This document shows, piece by piece, positions 16,865-25,534 of a stretch of DNA of 64,000 nt; positions within the stretch are counted from its first letter, which is position 1, and each line of letters starts with the position of its first letter. The DNA lies in assembly GCF_028613635.1 (NCBI RefSeq), contig NZ_JAQRMY010000002.1, positions 496,001 to 560,000 on the forward strand, given 5' to 3'. A program made the translations under genes and the position numbers. Source of the DNA: Devosia sp. ZB163 (GTDB lineage: Bacteria > Pseudomonadota > Alphaproteobacteria > Rhizobiales > Devosiaceae). The notes under the pieces were generated by a model. That model was not told the DNA's origin, did not search any database, and was given only the letters and a program-made list of their open reading frames with translations.

Positions 16865-18478
16865 TTACTGGGCGGGCGCGTTCATCAGGCCCCAGAGGCT
16901 CGAGAAGTAGTCGAACGCACCGGTGTTGCCGACGTGCGACGGATTGCTCACGTCAATGCCGGCAGCGTAGGAGGCCACGACGTCGTTGGCGTCGAAGGCC
17001 GAACCGTCGGTGAACTTCACGCCTTCGCGCAGGTGGCAGGTCCACTCGGTCGCGTCGGCATTCGCCTCGCAGCCCGTTGCCAGGCCGCCCACGACCTCGC
17101 CGCTGTCCTGAGCGTAGTCGAGCAGCGTCTCGGTGATCTGCGTGCAGACCAGGGTCGACTCGCCGTCGCTCTCGTCACCGCAGTAGAGGCTGATCGGCTC
17201 AGCGTTCTGCATGACGATCATGGTGTCCTTGCCCGGGTCCACAGTGCTGAACTGCTTGGCGCCGAACGGACGGTAGTTCGCGTTCTTGACGTAGCTGCGG
17301 GCCGCCGAACCTGCTGCCGCGTGGGAGATCGGCACCATCGGCACGAATTCGCGGATGGCGTTGTTGGCCTGCTCGTAGACCGGCTTGGCTTCATCGACAT
17401 TGGCGATCGAGGAGCCCTTGGTCAGCGCCTCGTGGATCTCCGGGATGGAAGCGCCAAACTGCTTGGTGTCCTTGCCGAAGTGGTAGTCGAGGAAGTTGGT
17501 GATGTGCGGATAGTCCGCGCCCCAACCGAGCAGGTAGAAGCCGTCGAGGTTGCCGGCGCTGGCCTGGCCGATGAACTCGCCCGACTCCATCGGAGACACT
17601 TCGGCGTCGATGCCGATGGCCTTCAGCTGCGACTGGATTTCCACTGCCATGGTGCTGGGTTCCGGCAGGTAGGTGCGGAACACGTCACGGTAGTAGATCT
17701 TGGTCTTGAAGCCTTCCGGGAAACCGGCTTCGGCCAGGAGCGCCTTGGCGGCGACGGGATCGAACCCGTACCAGGCCTCGCCCGCACAGCCGTTCGGGAT
17801 CGTGCACGGCGTGAAGTGGGACGCAACTTCCGACCCATCGGGGAAGTAGTTGTCGACGATGCGCTGGCGGTCGATGCCCATCGCAATGGCCTGACGCACC
17901 TTGACGTTGTTGAACGGCTCGAAGGTGTTGGTCATGCCCAGATACAGGGTATTCGGGCCCGACTGCGGCAGGAACTGCAGGTCGGGGTCGTTCTTGACGG
18001 CGTCGAAGTCGTCGGGGCTCAGGGTGCTGATCTGGTCGACCGTGCCCGAGCGCAGTTCGTTCAGCTGGCCGGCACCGGACGTGCTCCAGCGGAACACCAG
18101 CGTCTCGTAGGGCGACTTGTTGCCCCAGTAGCCATCGTTGCGCTTGAGGATGATCGAGTCGCCGCGATTCCAGGCATCGAGCTTGAAGGGACCGGTCCCG
18201 ATCGGGTTGGTAAGGATGTCCTTGGTCGTGCCGACGGTGGCGAGGTGCTCGGACGGTTGAATGCCGAACGAGACGAAGGCGGCCTTCGCCTCGAATGCCG
18301 GATCCGCTGCGCACATCGTGAAGGTGACGGTGTGCTCGTCGGTGGCCCGGATCGCGCTGATCTTGCCGCCGTAGTTGCAGTCGGGGGCAACGAGAGAACT
18401 TCCCTCGAAGCTCAGCGCTGCGCCAGTGGACATCGTTGACACCGCGAGTGCGGCGCCAAGAAATACCAATCGTTTCAC
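16865..18478 (-). CDS. Circularly permuted family 5 peptide-binding protein of an ABC transporter
   Basis: Secreted binding protein, 537 residues, signal peptide about 1-23. The family 5 landmarks are all present but in rotated order. The mature protein begins with what is normally the middle (GGKISAIRATDEHTVTFT, residues 38-54). It then runs through GTGPFKL (94-100), VRQAIAMGIDR (194-204) and the usual C-terminal VPMVPISHA (379-387). After DPGKDTMIVMQNAEPIS (414-430), normally the mature N-terminus, come TEWTCHLREGVKFTDG (477-492) and FDANDVVASY (495-504), normally near residue 100. The cut is in the loop after DVV.S and the join links the old C- and N-termini. Eight cysteines (34, 56, 225, 231, 433, 445, 470, 481) look arranged for disulfides. 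It heads the transporter operon. The family is sure, the permutation is read directly from motif order, the ligand is unknown. Confidence 0.9.
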   Translation of the reverse strand: MKRLVFLGAALAVSTMSTGAALSFEGSSLVAPDCNYGGKISAIRATDEHTVTFTMCAADPAFEAKAAFVSFGIQPSEHLATVGTTKDILTNPIGTGPFKLDAWNRGDSIILKRNDGYWGNKSPYETLVFRWSTSGAGQLNELRSGTVDQISTLSPDDFDAVKNDPDLQFLPQSGPNTLYLGMTNTFEPFNNVKVRQAIAMGIDRQRIVDNYFPDGSEVASHFTPCTIPNGCAGEAWYGFDPVAAKALLAEAGFPEGFKTKIYYRDVFRTYLPEPSTMAVEIQSQLKAIGIDAEVSPMESGEFIGQASAGNLDGFYLLGWGADYPHITNFLDYHFGKDTKQFGASIPEIHEALTKGSSIANVDEAKPVYEQANNAIREFVPMVPISHAAAGSAARSYVKNANYRPFGAKQFSTVDPGKDTMIVMQNAEPISLYCGDESDGESTLVCTQITETLLDYAQDSGEVVGGLATGCEANADATEWTCHLREGVKFTDGSAFDANDVVASYAAGIDVSNPSHVGNTGAFDYFSSLWGLMNAPAQ

Positions 18479-18867
18479 CAGTAGGGCTCCTCTGTCCTGG
18501 TTGTTGTAGTCGAAAAAGTGCCAGCCTACGCAGGTCGAGCCTGCGTATGAGTCTCCGGGTAATCTAGCTAAGCTTCCGGAGGGGCCGTCAGCTTTATTGT
18601 TGTTTTGCTTGCAATCGGCGTCGGTCGCAAAAAAAGACTATCAAAGTCCGGTTTTGGACACCTGTGACCCCATGTTTGTCAAATGTCAGACAAAGGCATG
18701 TCGCGAGGCCTGTCAAGGCGGCGTCGTAGCGAAAGAACAGCATCCGATGCGATTCACGCCTCCGACAGAGGCAGTCTTGAGTATGGATGGTGCCTCCCTG
18801 GGGCATGTGCCATACGCCCCCGTAGCGGGATCGGAGAGAGTGATCCCGAATCACAGAAGCGGTGCCT
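18479..18867. promoter_or_regulatory. Divergent promoter region with inverted repeat TTTGTC-N8-GACAAA
   Basis: This 389-bp gap separates the leftward permuted-SBP operon from the rightward peptidase genes. No convincing coding sequence was found on either strand. A perfect inverted repeat, TTTGTC at 18675-18680 and GACAAA at 18689-18694, sits midway. The stretch around 18590-18660 is locally A+T-rich (TTATTGTTGTTTTGC, CAAAAAAAGAC), consistent with promoters. The repeat resembles GntR-type half-sites, but no such regulator is adjacent. Confidence 0.4.
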
Positions 18868-20259
18868 ATGTCAGACCTCGAACCTGTCCTCACCCGTGCC
18901 GACGCGAACCTTGAATCGAGCCTCGAAACCCTATTCGAGCTCGTACGGGTCCCCTCGATATCGACCGACCCAGCCCACGCCGCCGACTGTCGCAAAGCGG
19001 CGCAACTGCTCGCCGATTACCTGACGAGCCTGGGATTTGATGCCTCGGTGCGCGATACGATCGGCCATCCTATGGTGGTGGCGCATCACGAGGGCGTCCG
19101 CCCCGACAGTCCGCACTTCCTGTTCTACGGTCACTACGACGTCCAGCCCGTCGATCCGCTGCACCTGTGGACCCATCCGCCGTTCGAGCCGGCGATCCGC
19201 ATCGGCGCCAAGGGCCAGAAGATCATTTCCGGTCGCGGCACCTGCGACGACAAGGCGCAGCTGCTGACCTTCGTGGAGGCCGTGCGAGCCTACAAGGAAG
19301 TGCGCGGGAGCCTGCCGGCCCGCATCTCGATCATCTTTGAAGGCGAGGAAGAATGCGGCTCGCCGTCCGCCCGCCCTTTCCTTGAAGCCAACAAGGAAGA
19401 GCTCAAGGCCGACTACGTGCTCGTTTGCGACACGGGCATGTGGGACGATGACACCCCGTCGATCTGCGCCGGCCTGCGCGGCCTCGTGGGCGAAGAGATC
19501 AAGATCTACGCCGCCAGCCACGACCTGCATTCGGGTGGCTATGGCGGCATCGCCGCCAATCCGCTGCATATCATCAGCGACATTCTCGCCGGTCTCCACG
19601 ACAAGGACGGCACCGTTACGCTGCCGGGCTTCTATGATGGCGTCCGCGAAACGCCGGCCGACCTGAAAAAGGTCTGGGACGACCTCGAAAAGTCGATGCC
19701 GCACATGCTCGATCAGGTGGGTCTCTCCATCCCGGTAGGCGAGAAGAACCGTTCGATGCTCGAGCTCAACTGGGCTCGTCCGACCGCCGAAGTGAACGGC
19801 ATCAGCGGCGGCTATGCCGGCGAAGGCTTCAAGACCGTGATCCCGGCCGAAGCCACTGCCAAGGTCTCGTTCCGGCTGGTGCACGATCAGGATCCGCTGA
19901 AAATCCGCGACAGCTTCCGCGCCTATGTCCGCTCGAAGGTGCCGGCCGACTGCCGCGTGGAGTTCGGCGACCATGGCGCCGCGCCGGCCGTCCAGCTGCC
20001 GTTCGACGCGCCGATCCTCGACAAGGCCAAGCAGGCGCTGCTCGGTGAATGGTCGAACCCGGCCATCGTCACCGGCGGTGGCGGCTCGATCCCGATCGTC
20101 GGCGATTTCGGCACCATCCTCGGCATGGATGCGCTGCTGGTCGGCTGGGGCAATTCCGACGACCGCGGCCACTCGCCGAACGAGAAGTACAATCTGAGCT
20201 CGTTCCAGAAGGGCATCCGTGCCTGGGTGCGGATTCTCGACGCCATTACCACGCCGTAA
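18868..20259 (+). CDS. M20 family dipeptidase/carboxypeptidase
   Basis: Zinc peptidase of 463 residues that would cut short peptides in the cytoplasm. Metal-site motifs are GHYDVQPVDP (His89, Asp91), GRGTCDDKAQ (Asp127/128), FEGEEECGS (residues 158-164) and VCDTGMWDDD. The dimerisation domain starts near GLVGEEIKIYAASHDLHSGGYGG. C-terminal GGGGSIPIV and the final His of DRGHSPNEK complete the site. I chose the ATG at 18868; a GTG two codons upstream is possible. No signal peptide. It lies beside a peptide importer and an M24 peptidase, so it probably digests imported peptides. Confidence 0.92.
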   Translation: MSDLEPVLTRADANLESSLETLFELVRVPSISTDPAHAADCRKAAQLLADYLTSLGFDASVRDTIGHPMVVAHHEGVRPDSPHFLFYGHYDVQPVDPLHLWTHPPFEPAIRIGAKGQKIISGRGTCDDKAQLLTFVEAVRAYKEVRGSLPARISIIFEGEEECGSPSARPFLEANKEELKADYVLVCDTGMWDDDTPSICAGLRGLVGEEIKIYAASHDLHSGGYGGIAANPLHIISDILAGLHDKDGTVTLPGFYDGVRETPADLKKVWDDLEKSMPHMLDQVGLSIPVGEKNRSMLELNWARPTAEVNGISGGYAGEGFKTVIPAEATAKVSFRLVHDQDPLKIRDSFRAYVRSKVPADCRVEFGDHGAAPAVQLPFDAPILDKAKQALLGEWSNPAIVTGGGGSIPIVGDFGTILGMDALLVGWGNSDDRGHSPNEKYNLSSFQKGIRAWVRILDAITTP

Positions 20260-20306
20260 ACCGACCCCACACGGGGCGATGCACTCGCGTGTGTGACAGC
20301 AACAAT

Positions 20307-20330
20307 GGCAGCGGGACCAGACCCGCTGCC
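20307..20330 (+). terminator. Intercistronic hairpin
   Basis: Perfect 9-bp arms GGCAGCGGG and CCCGCTGCC with a 6-nt loop, 47 bp after the M20 stop and 82 bp before the M24 start. No T-run follows. It may reduce read-through or mark an mRNA processing site. Confidence 0.5.
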
Positions 20331-20411
20331 GATGACAACAAACACGGCCGCATCGCTCCCGGATGGGCAGGCGAGGGGCCAGGACCATACGCCTGAAGGG
20401 GGGCGCCTACT

Positions 20412-21512
20412 GTGACTGTGGATACCAAGGCCAGGCTCGCCGGACTGCGCGAGCGGATGAAGGCACAGGACGTCGATCTCGTTGCCCTCGCCCCGAGCCC
20501 GCATATGGACTGGCTCGTCGGGTTCCATCCGCTGCTGTGCGAGCGCCCGTGCCTGCTGCTCGTGGGGCCGGAGCGCGAAGCGTTCCTGATGCCGGCGCTC
20601 AACGCCGACGGCTCCCGCGAAGAGACCGAAATCCCGTTCCGCGTCTGGGCCGACGATGTTGGCCCGAAGGCCGCGTTCCTCGAAGCCCTCGCCGATGTCG
20701 GCGGCACGACCGCGCGCCATGTCGCGTTCGACGAGACGATGCGCATCGACTTTGCCATGCTGCTGCTCGACGCTCTGCCCGAGGCGAAGCGCAGCTTCAC
20801 GGACGACACGCTGAGCTACCTGCGCATGCGCAAGGACGCACGCGAATACGCTGCCCTCAAGAAGAACGCCCTCATCGCCGACAAGGCGATGCAGAAGGGT
20901 TTTGCGGCGATGCGTCCCGGCATGACCGAAAAGGAACTCGCCGCGATCATCTTCGATGAGTTCAGCGCGCAGGGCGCCAAGCCGGAATTCGCCGTCATCG
21001 CCGCTGGCCCCAACGGTGCCTTCCCGCATCATCACACCGGCGACCGGCAGCTGGCGGAAGGCGATGCCGTCGTCATGGATATCGGTGGCCGCATCGCCGG
21101 CTTCCCGAGCGACATCACCCGCATGGCCGTGGTCGGCCGTCCGCCCGACGGATACGGCCAGATCCACACCATCGTTGAACGCGCCGTGCAGGCTGCGCTG
21201 AAGGCGGCCAAGCCGGGCGCGCTGGCCCGCGATGTCGATGAGGCGGCCCGCAAGGTCATCACCGATGCCGGCTACGGCGAATACTTCGTCCACCGCACCG
21301 GCCACGGCATGGGCATTGGCGGGCACGAGCCGCCCTATATCACGGCGACATCCGACACGGTGCTCGCCGAGGGCATGGTGTTCTCGATCGAACCCGGCAT
21401 CTACATTCCCGGCCGCTTCGGCATCCGCCTCGAGGACATCGTGATCCTGCGGGAGGACGGGCCGGAGATTCTCTCCAGCCTGTCGCGCGACATGCATGTG
21501 GCGGCCGACTGA
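20412..21512 (+). CDS. M24 family metallopeptidase (Xaa-Pro dipeptidase-like)
   Basis: Pita-bread-fold peptidase, 366 residues, starting with GTG after the Shine-Dalgarno AAGGGGGG. The N-terminal creatinase-like domain spans about residues 1-130 (MDWLVGFHPLLCERPCLLLVG). The catalytic domain has the full metal set: DIGGRIAGFPSDITR (two Asp), HRTGHGMGIGGHE (His), FSIEPGIY (Glu) and RLEDIV (Glu). The second, substrate-gating His is in FPHHHTGDR. Family members remove N-terminal residues before proline. It likely works with the M20 enzyme on peptides brought in by the divergent transporter. Confidence 0.92.
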   Translation: MTVDTKARLAGLRERMKAQDVDLVALAPSPHMDWLVGFHPLLCERPCLLLVGPEREAFLMPALNADGSREETEIPFRVWADDVGPKAAFLEALADVGGTTARHVAFDETMRIDFAMLLLDALPEAKRSFTDDTLSYLRMRKDAREYAALKKNALIADKAMQKGFAAMRPGMTEKELAAIIFDEFSAQGAKPEFAVIAAGPNGAFPHHHTGDRQLAEGDAVVMDIGGRIAGFPSDITRMAVVGRPPDGYGQIHTIVERAVQAALKAAKPGALARDVDEAARKVITDAGYGEYFVHRTGHGMGIGGHEPPYITATSDTVLAEGMVFSIEPGIYIPGRFGIRLEDIVILREDGPEILSSLSRDMHVAAD

Positions 21513-21546
21513 CGGCGACGCGACAGCCGGTCACCCGGACAAGTCC

Positions 21547-21568
21547 GACGGCTCCCATGGGAGCCGTC
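21547..21568. terminator. Perfect 22-bp palindrome between convergent genes
   Basis: GACGGCTCCCA is followed at once by its exact reverse complement. Folded, it gives a 9-bp stem with a CATG loop. It lies 35 bp after the M24 stop and 57 bp after the convergent sulfatase stop, the expected place for a bidirectional terminator. There is no T-run. Confidence 0.6.
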
Positions 21569-21624
21569 CCGAGGGCAATGCCGCGACGTCACCGCCGCTG
21601 CCCGCCTCCCAGGCTGGGCTCGCC

Positions 21625-23991
21625 CTACTGGCGGGCCATGGCGGTGCGGGCCAACGCGGCTTCCTGTTCCTTCGTATCGACGATCAGCTTGCCGGTCAGA
21701 TCGACCGTCACCTGCTTGATGGTGCCGGTGAAGGCGAAGGGCGGATCGTACAGCGCGGAGACCGATGAGCCGCCATTGCGGCCGACAAAGACGCCGCTGC
21801 CGATACCGAGCGCCAGCGGCACGGTGTAGGGCAGCTTCATCTCGCCGACGAGCTTGTGCGCGATGTAGAGCCGGCCGGTCCCCGCAGCCCCCTTGCCGCG
21901 GGCGAGATCGGGTTTGCCGGTGACCTCGAACTCGTAGCGGAGCTCGACCTTGCCCACCGGCACGTCAGTGTCCGAGACGAGGTGGAATTCCTCCGCGCCC
22001 ACGTAGTTGTGGACATAGTGGAGCTTTCCATCCTTCACGAACAGCGTGTAGCCGCCGACATTGCCGCCGTGGCAGATCAGTACGCCCTCGGCGCCGCCCT
22101 TGGGGATCTCCACCTCGGCGGTGAGGCTGTGCGAACGGTTGAGCAGCTTGGCCGCGACATTCTCCGGCACCATCTGCGTCCCGGGATAGTAGACATAGGT
22201 GGCCCGGTCCTTGGTGAGCTGCGGCCGCGGATCGGCGAAGCGCATGGTGCCGCGGCTGTCGAGCGGCAGCACCTTGTACTTGCCCGCCTCGACGTACCAG
22301 GTGGCGATCATCTCGATCAGCTTGGCGCGGTTGGTCTCGGCAAGATTGTTGGTTTCGGTGGGGTCCTTGCTGAGGTCGTAGAGTTCCCAACCCGTCGCAT
22401 CGAGCTCGCGGAGCTTGTCCTCGGTCAGCACCATCTGGCCGAAGCCGAAGCCGGACTCGATGAACGAGGTGCCGGGCACCGGGCACACCGCCCGCCAGCC
22501 GTCGTGATAGATCGAGCGGTGCCCGAACATCTCGAAATACTGGGTCTTGTGCCTGTCCTCGGCCTTCGGGTCGGAGAAGGTCTCGGCAAAGCTGATGCCC
22601 TCGATCGGCGACTGGGTGACGCCGCGGACTGTCGTCGGCGGGTCGAGCTTCAGCGCGTCGTAGACCGTCGGAACCATGTCAATGGCGTGGGTGAACTGCG
22701 TCCGCAGCCCGTTCTTCCTGATGCCGTGCGGCCAGTGGACGATGAACGGGTCGGAAACCCCGCCGCGATAGGTCTCACGCTTCCAGCGGCGGAACGGCGT
22801 ATTGCCGGCATGCGTCCAGCCCCAGGCGTAGTGATTGAAGTACTTCGGCCCGCCCAGGTCGTCGAGCGCCGCGAGGTTCTGCTTCAGGTCGTCCGGGACG
22901 TTGTTGAAGAACTTGTTCTCGTTGATCGAGCCTGTCGGGCCGCCTTCCGCACTCGCGCCGTTATCCGAGATGAACATGATCAGCGTGTTGTCGAGCTCGC
23001 CGAGCTTTTCGAGGTAGTCGATGATCCGGCCGACCTGATGGTCCATGTGCGAGCAGAAGCCAGCGTACACCTCCATCATCCGCGCGTAGAGCTTGCGCTC
23101 TTCGGCGGGGAGCTTGCCCCAGTCCTGCACATCCGGATCATGGCGTGAGAGCACCGCATCCTTGGGCATGATGCCGAGTTTCTTCTGCCTGGCGAAGGTG
23201 CGCTCGCGCAGCGCGTCCCAGCCATCGTCGAACTGGCCCTTGTACTTGTCGGCCCACTCCTTGGGCACGTGGTGCGGAGCGTGGTTCGCGCCGGTGCAGA
23301 AGTACATGAAGAACGGCTTGTCCGGCGCCACCTGCTTGAGGTCGCCGATGAACTCGATGGCCTTGTCCGCCAGGTCCTCGGAGAGATGGTAGCCCTCCTC
23401 GGGTGTCTTCGGCGGCTCGACCTGGTGGTTGTCGTAGACGAGGTCCGGATAATACTGGTGCGTATCGCCGCCGAGGAACCCGTAGTAGCGATCGAATCCG
23501 CGCCCCAGGGGCCAGCGATCATACGGTCCGGCCGCGCTGATCTGCTCGGCCGGCGTCAGGTGCCACTTGCCGAGTGCGACGGTCGCATAGCCGTGCTGTT
23601 GCAGCCCCTCGGAGAGGAAGCCGTTCTCGAACGGAATTGCGCCGTTGGAGCCCGGATAGCCGGTTGATCCTTCGGTGATGCAGGCCATCGCGTTGGAGTG
23701 GTGGTTGCGACCGGTGATCATGCACGAGCGCGACGGCGAGCAGAGCGCCGTGGTGTGCATGTTGGTGAACAGCAGCCCGTTCTTGGCCAGCCGGTCGATG
23801 TTCGGTGTCTCGATCGGGCCGCCATAGCAGCCGAGCTGACCGAAGCCGGTGTCGTCGATGACGATGAACATGACGTTGGGCGAACCGGCCGCGGCCCGCT
23901 CCGGCGCCGGCCAGGCCGGCTGGGATTCATCGATCGTGCGGCCCATGCGGCCGGGGAAGGTAGTGCCGGGTTTGTACTCTGTGAGTGCCAT
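21625..23991 (-). CDS. Type I sulfatase (arylsulfatase)
   Basis: Formylglycine-dependent sulfatase, 788 residues. The signature CSPSRSCMITGR places the cysteine that becomes formylglycine at residue 84. The metal-binding pair is at IVIDDTGFGQLG (Asp46-47), with further ligands in GKWHLTPAEQ, ANHAPHHVP and ISDNGASAEGG. A C-terminal beta-rich extension (about residues 600-788) resembles that of large arylsulfatases. No signal peptide is evident, so it may act in the cytoplasm or use another export route. A sulfatase-maturing enzyme is not in the window. It is monocistronic. Confidence 0.93.
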   Translation of the reverse strand: MALTEYKPGTTFPGRMGRTIDESQPAWPAPERAAAGSPNVMFIVIDDTGFGQLGCYGGPIETPNIDRLAKNGLLFTNMHTTALCSPSRSCMITGRNHHSNAMACITEGSTGYPGSNGAIPFENGFLSEGLQQHGYATVALGKWHLTPAEQISAAGPYDRWPLGRGFDRYYGFLGGDTHQYYPDLVYDNHQVEPPKTPEEGYHLSEDLADKAIEFIGDLKQVAPDKPFFMYFCTGANHAPHHVPKEWADKYKGQFDDGWDALRERTFARQKKLGIMPKDAVLSRHDPDVQDWGKLPAEERKLYARMMEVYAGFCSHMDHQVGRIIDYLEKLGELDNTLIMFISDNGASAEGGPTGSINENKFFNNVPDDLKQNLAALDDLGGPKYFNHYAWGWTHAGNTPFRRWKRETYRGGVSDPFIVHWPHGIRKNGLRTQFTHAIDMVPTVYDALKLDPPTTVRGVTQSPIEGISFAETFSDPKAEDRHKTQYFEMFGHRSIYHDGWRAVCPVPGTSFIESGFGFGQMVLTEDKLRELDATGWELYDLSKDPTETNNLAETNRAKLIEMIATWYVEAGKYKVLPLDSRGTMRFADPRPQLTKDRATYVYYPGTQMVPENVAAKLLNRSHSLTAEVEIPKGGAEGVLICHGGNVGGYTLFVKDGKLHYVHNYVGAEEFHLVSDTDVPVGKVELRYEFEVTGKPDLARGKGAAGTGRLYIAHKLVGEMKLPYTVPLALGIGSGVFVGRNGGSSVSALYDPPFAFTGTIKQVTVDLTGKLIVDTKEQEAALARTAMARQ

Positions 23992-24214
23992 CGGGGGGGG
24001 CTCCGTCCAGGCGGCGAACGAGGCCCTTCGATCCGTGAGAAATGGCAGACGCGCGATTGCGGCAAGACGACCGTCAGGCGTCGCATGAGGCGATGGAGAG
24101 ACGACGATTAGGGCGTCCCCCTCTACAGCCCCTTCTCCCGTGGCCTGGCAATCGAGTCGATTTTTCCGTTAACCCGAGACGACCCGCCAGGCACCCCTGC
24201 AACGCACAACGGCG

Positions 24215-24847
24215 CTACGCCTGAACGGTTCGAGGCCGCCACGGTTCGTGCTCATGCGCGAGCCAGATCAGTTGCGGGTTCATCGCCAAGACGCGCAGTT
24301 GACCTTCGCTGTGCGGCTCCTCGAGTTCGCCGAACCAGACCGCAACGTCGCCGCCGACCACGATCGGGCGTTCTCCGGTGTCCACGACGACGACCTGCAT
24401 CCCGTCTGTGTGGCCCGGCGCGGGGACGAGCCGAAGCCCGGGTAGCAGCTCGAGCTCGCCATCCACTGGAATGTACTCAACGCCTGCGGCATCGATCCAC
24501 TCTCGAATGGGATACTCGTCCTTGTTGCTGCGGGCATCGTCCAGTTCGCGGCGCTGGACGTAGATTGGCTTGCCCGCGAAGAGGTGATTGCCACCGCAGT
24601 GGTCGGCGTGCAGGTGCGTATTGACCACGATGTCAACGCTGCCCAGGTCGAAGTTCTGCTTGTTGAGCGGGTGGAGGCAGGGGTTCAGGTCCGCTGCCAT
24701 CGGGTGAAGTTCGGTCATGCCCGTGTCCACCAGAATCCGCGCATCGGGATGGTCGATGACATGGACGTAGACCGGCATCCGCTCGCCTTCGACCAGCAGA
24801 TCGGCAACGAAAATCGGCGTGATGGTGATTGGGCGGGAAGCGCTCAT
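24215..24847 (-). CDS. Metallo-beta-lactamase fold hydrolase, lactonase-like
   Basis: Zinc hydrolase of 210 residues. The HxHxDH motif is THLHADHCGGNH. The later ligands are in VPAPGHTDGM and VVGGDVAVWFGEL. The layout (dinuclear site and a short LLVEGERMPVYVHVIDHP front strand) is close to N-acyl-homoserine lactonases, but other esterases share it. Start: three in-frame ATGs are possible; I took the one at 24847 because GGAG lies 9 nt before it. No partner genes. Confidence 0.82.
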   Translation of the reverse strand: MSASRPITITPIFVADLLVEGERMPVYVHVIDHPDARILVDTGMTELHPMAADLNPCLHPLNKQNFDLGSVDIVVNTHLHADHCGGNHLFAGKPIYVQRRELDDARSNKDEYPIREWIDAAGVEYIPVDGELELLPGLRLVPAPGHTDGMQVVVVDTGERPIVVGGDVAVWFGELEEPHSEGQLRVLAMNPQLIWLAHEHEPWRPRTVQA

Positions 24848-25051
24848 CGTCTTTGTCTCCAGCATAGGTTCAGAGTTGGCCATGCCGCACGCTTTCAGGC
24901 GATGCGGCCGAACCGAATGCGTAGGGCGCGTCGGGCGAAGCCACCTTGAGTTGCGCACTCATTGACGCGTGCGGACGCATGCGTTGGATTGGTTCGGTGG
25001 TGGAAGTGCAGGGCTCGGCGTGAAGTCGCCCCGGGCCCCAGGTAAGCCGCG

Positions 25052-25534
25052 CTACGCTTTGGTCAGCAGTGCCTCGAGCTTGTCGTAGACTTCGTCAAAG
25101 CCGTCCGTCATGCCGTTTCTGATCGCCTCTTCGCGGGCTTCTGCATCGGCGTATCGCATGACGATTGTCATGCGGGTCCCGGTGCCGCGTGCCTCCAGAT
25201 CGGTCGTGATGGTTGTCCCCGACGCCGTGTCGCCGTTGAAATATTCGACGTGGGTCATGTGGTGCGGCGCGTCAACAGCCAGGATTGGCCCGGAGAAGTA
25301 AAAGGAGTTCTCCGGTGAGCCGCCCCATTCGTAATGGAAACTGCCGCCCGGCCGCAGATCCATCTCGCATCGGGTCATCGTATCCATCGATGCCATCCAC
25401 TTGGGGATCAGGGCGGGGTCGGTCATCGCCCGCCACACCCGGGTGGGCGGGTGGCGAAAACTGCGACGGACGATGATGGCGGTGTCGCCGTCCTGGGTGA
25501 CCTGCAGTTGCAGCATTTCCACGTTCTTGTTCAC
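25052..25534 (-). CDS. SRPBCC (AHSA1/START-like) domain protein
   Basis: Ligand-binding helix-grip protein, 160 residues. It has the family pattern: VRRSFRHPPTRVWRAMTDPALIPKWM at the N-terminus, DLRPGGSFHYEW in the middle and EAIRNGMTDGFDEVYDKLEALL as the C-terminal helix. It is translationally coupled (4-bp overlap) to an ArsR-type regulator. ArsR-SRPBCC pairs are very common; the ligand is usually unknown. Confidence 0.9.
   Translation of the reverse strand: MNKNVEMLQLQVTQDGDTAIIVRRSFRHPPTRVWRAMTDPALIPKWMASMDTMTRCEMDLRPGGSFHYEWGGSPENSFYFSGPILAVDAPHHMTHVEYFNGDTASGTTITTDLEARGTGTRMTIVMRYADAEAREEAIRNGMTDGFDEVYDKLEALLTKA

Noticed and set aside
18594-18995. Possible genes in the divergent region before the M20 peptidase
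   Set aside because: Frames on both strands lack ribosome sites, have high Ser/Arg and no family resemblance, and the region is better explained as promoters.
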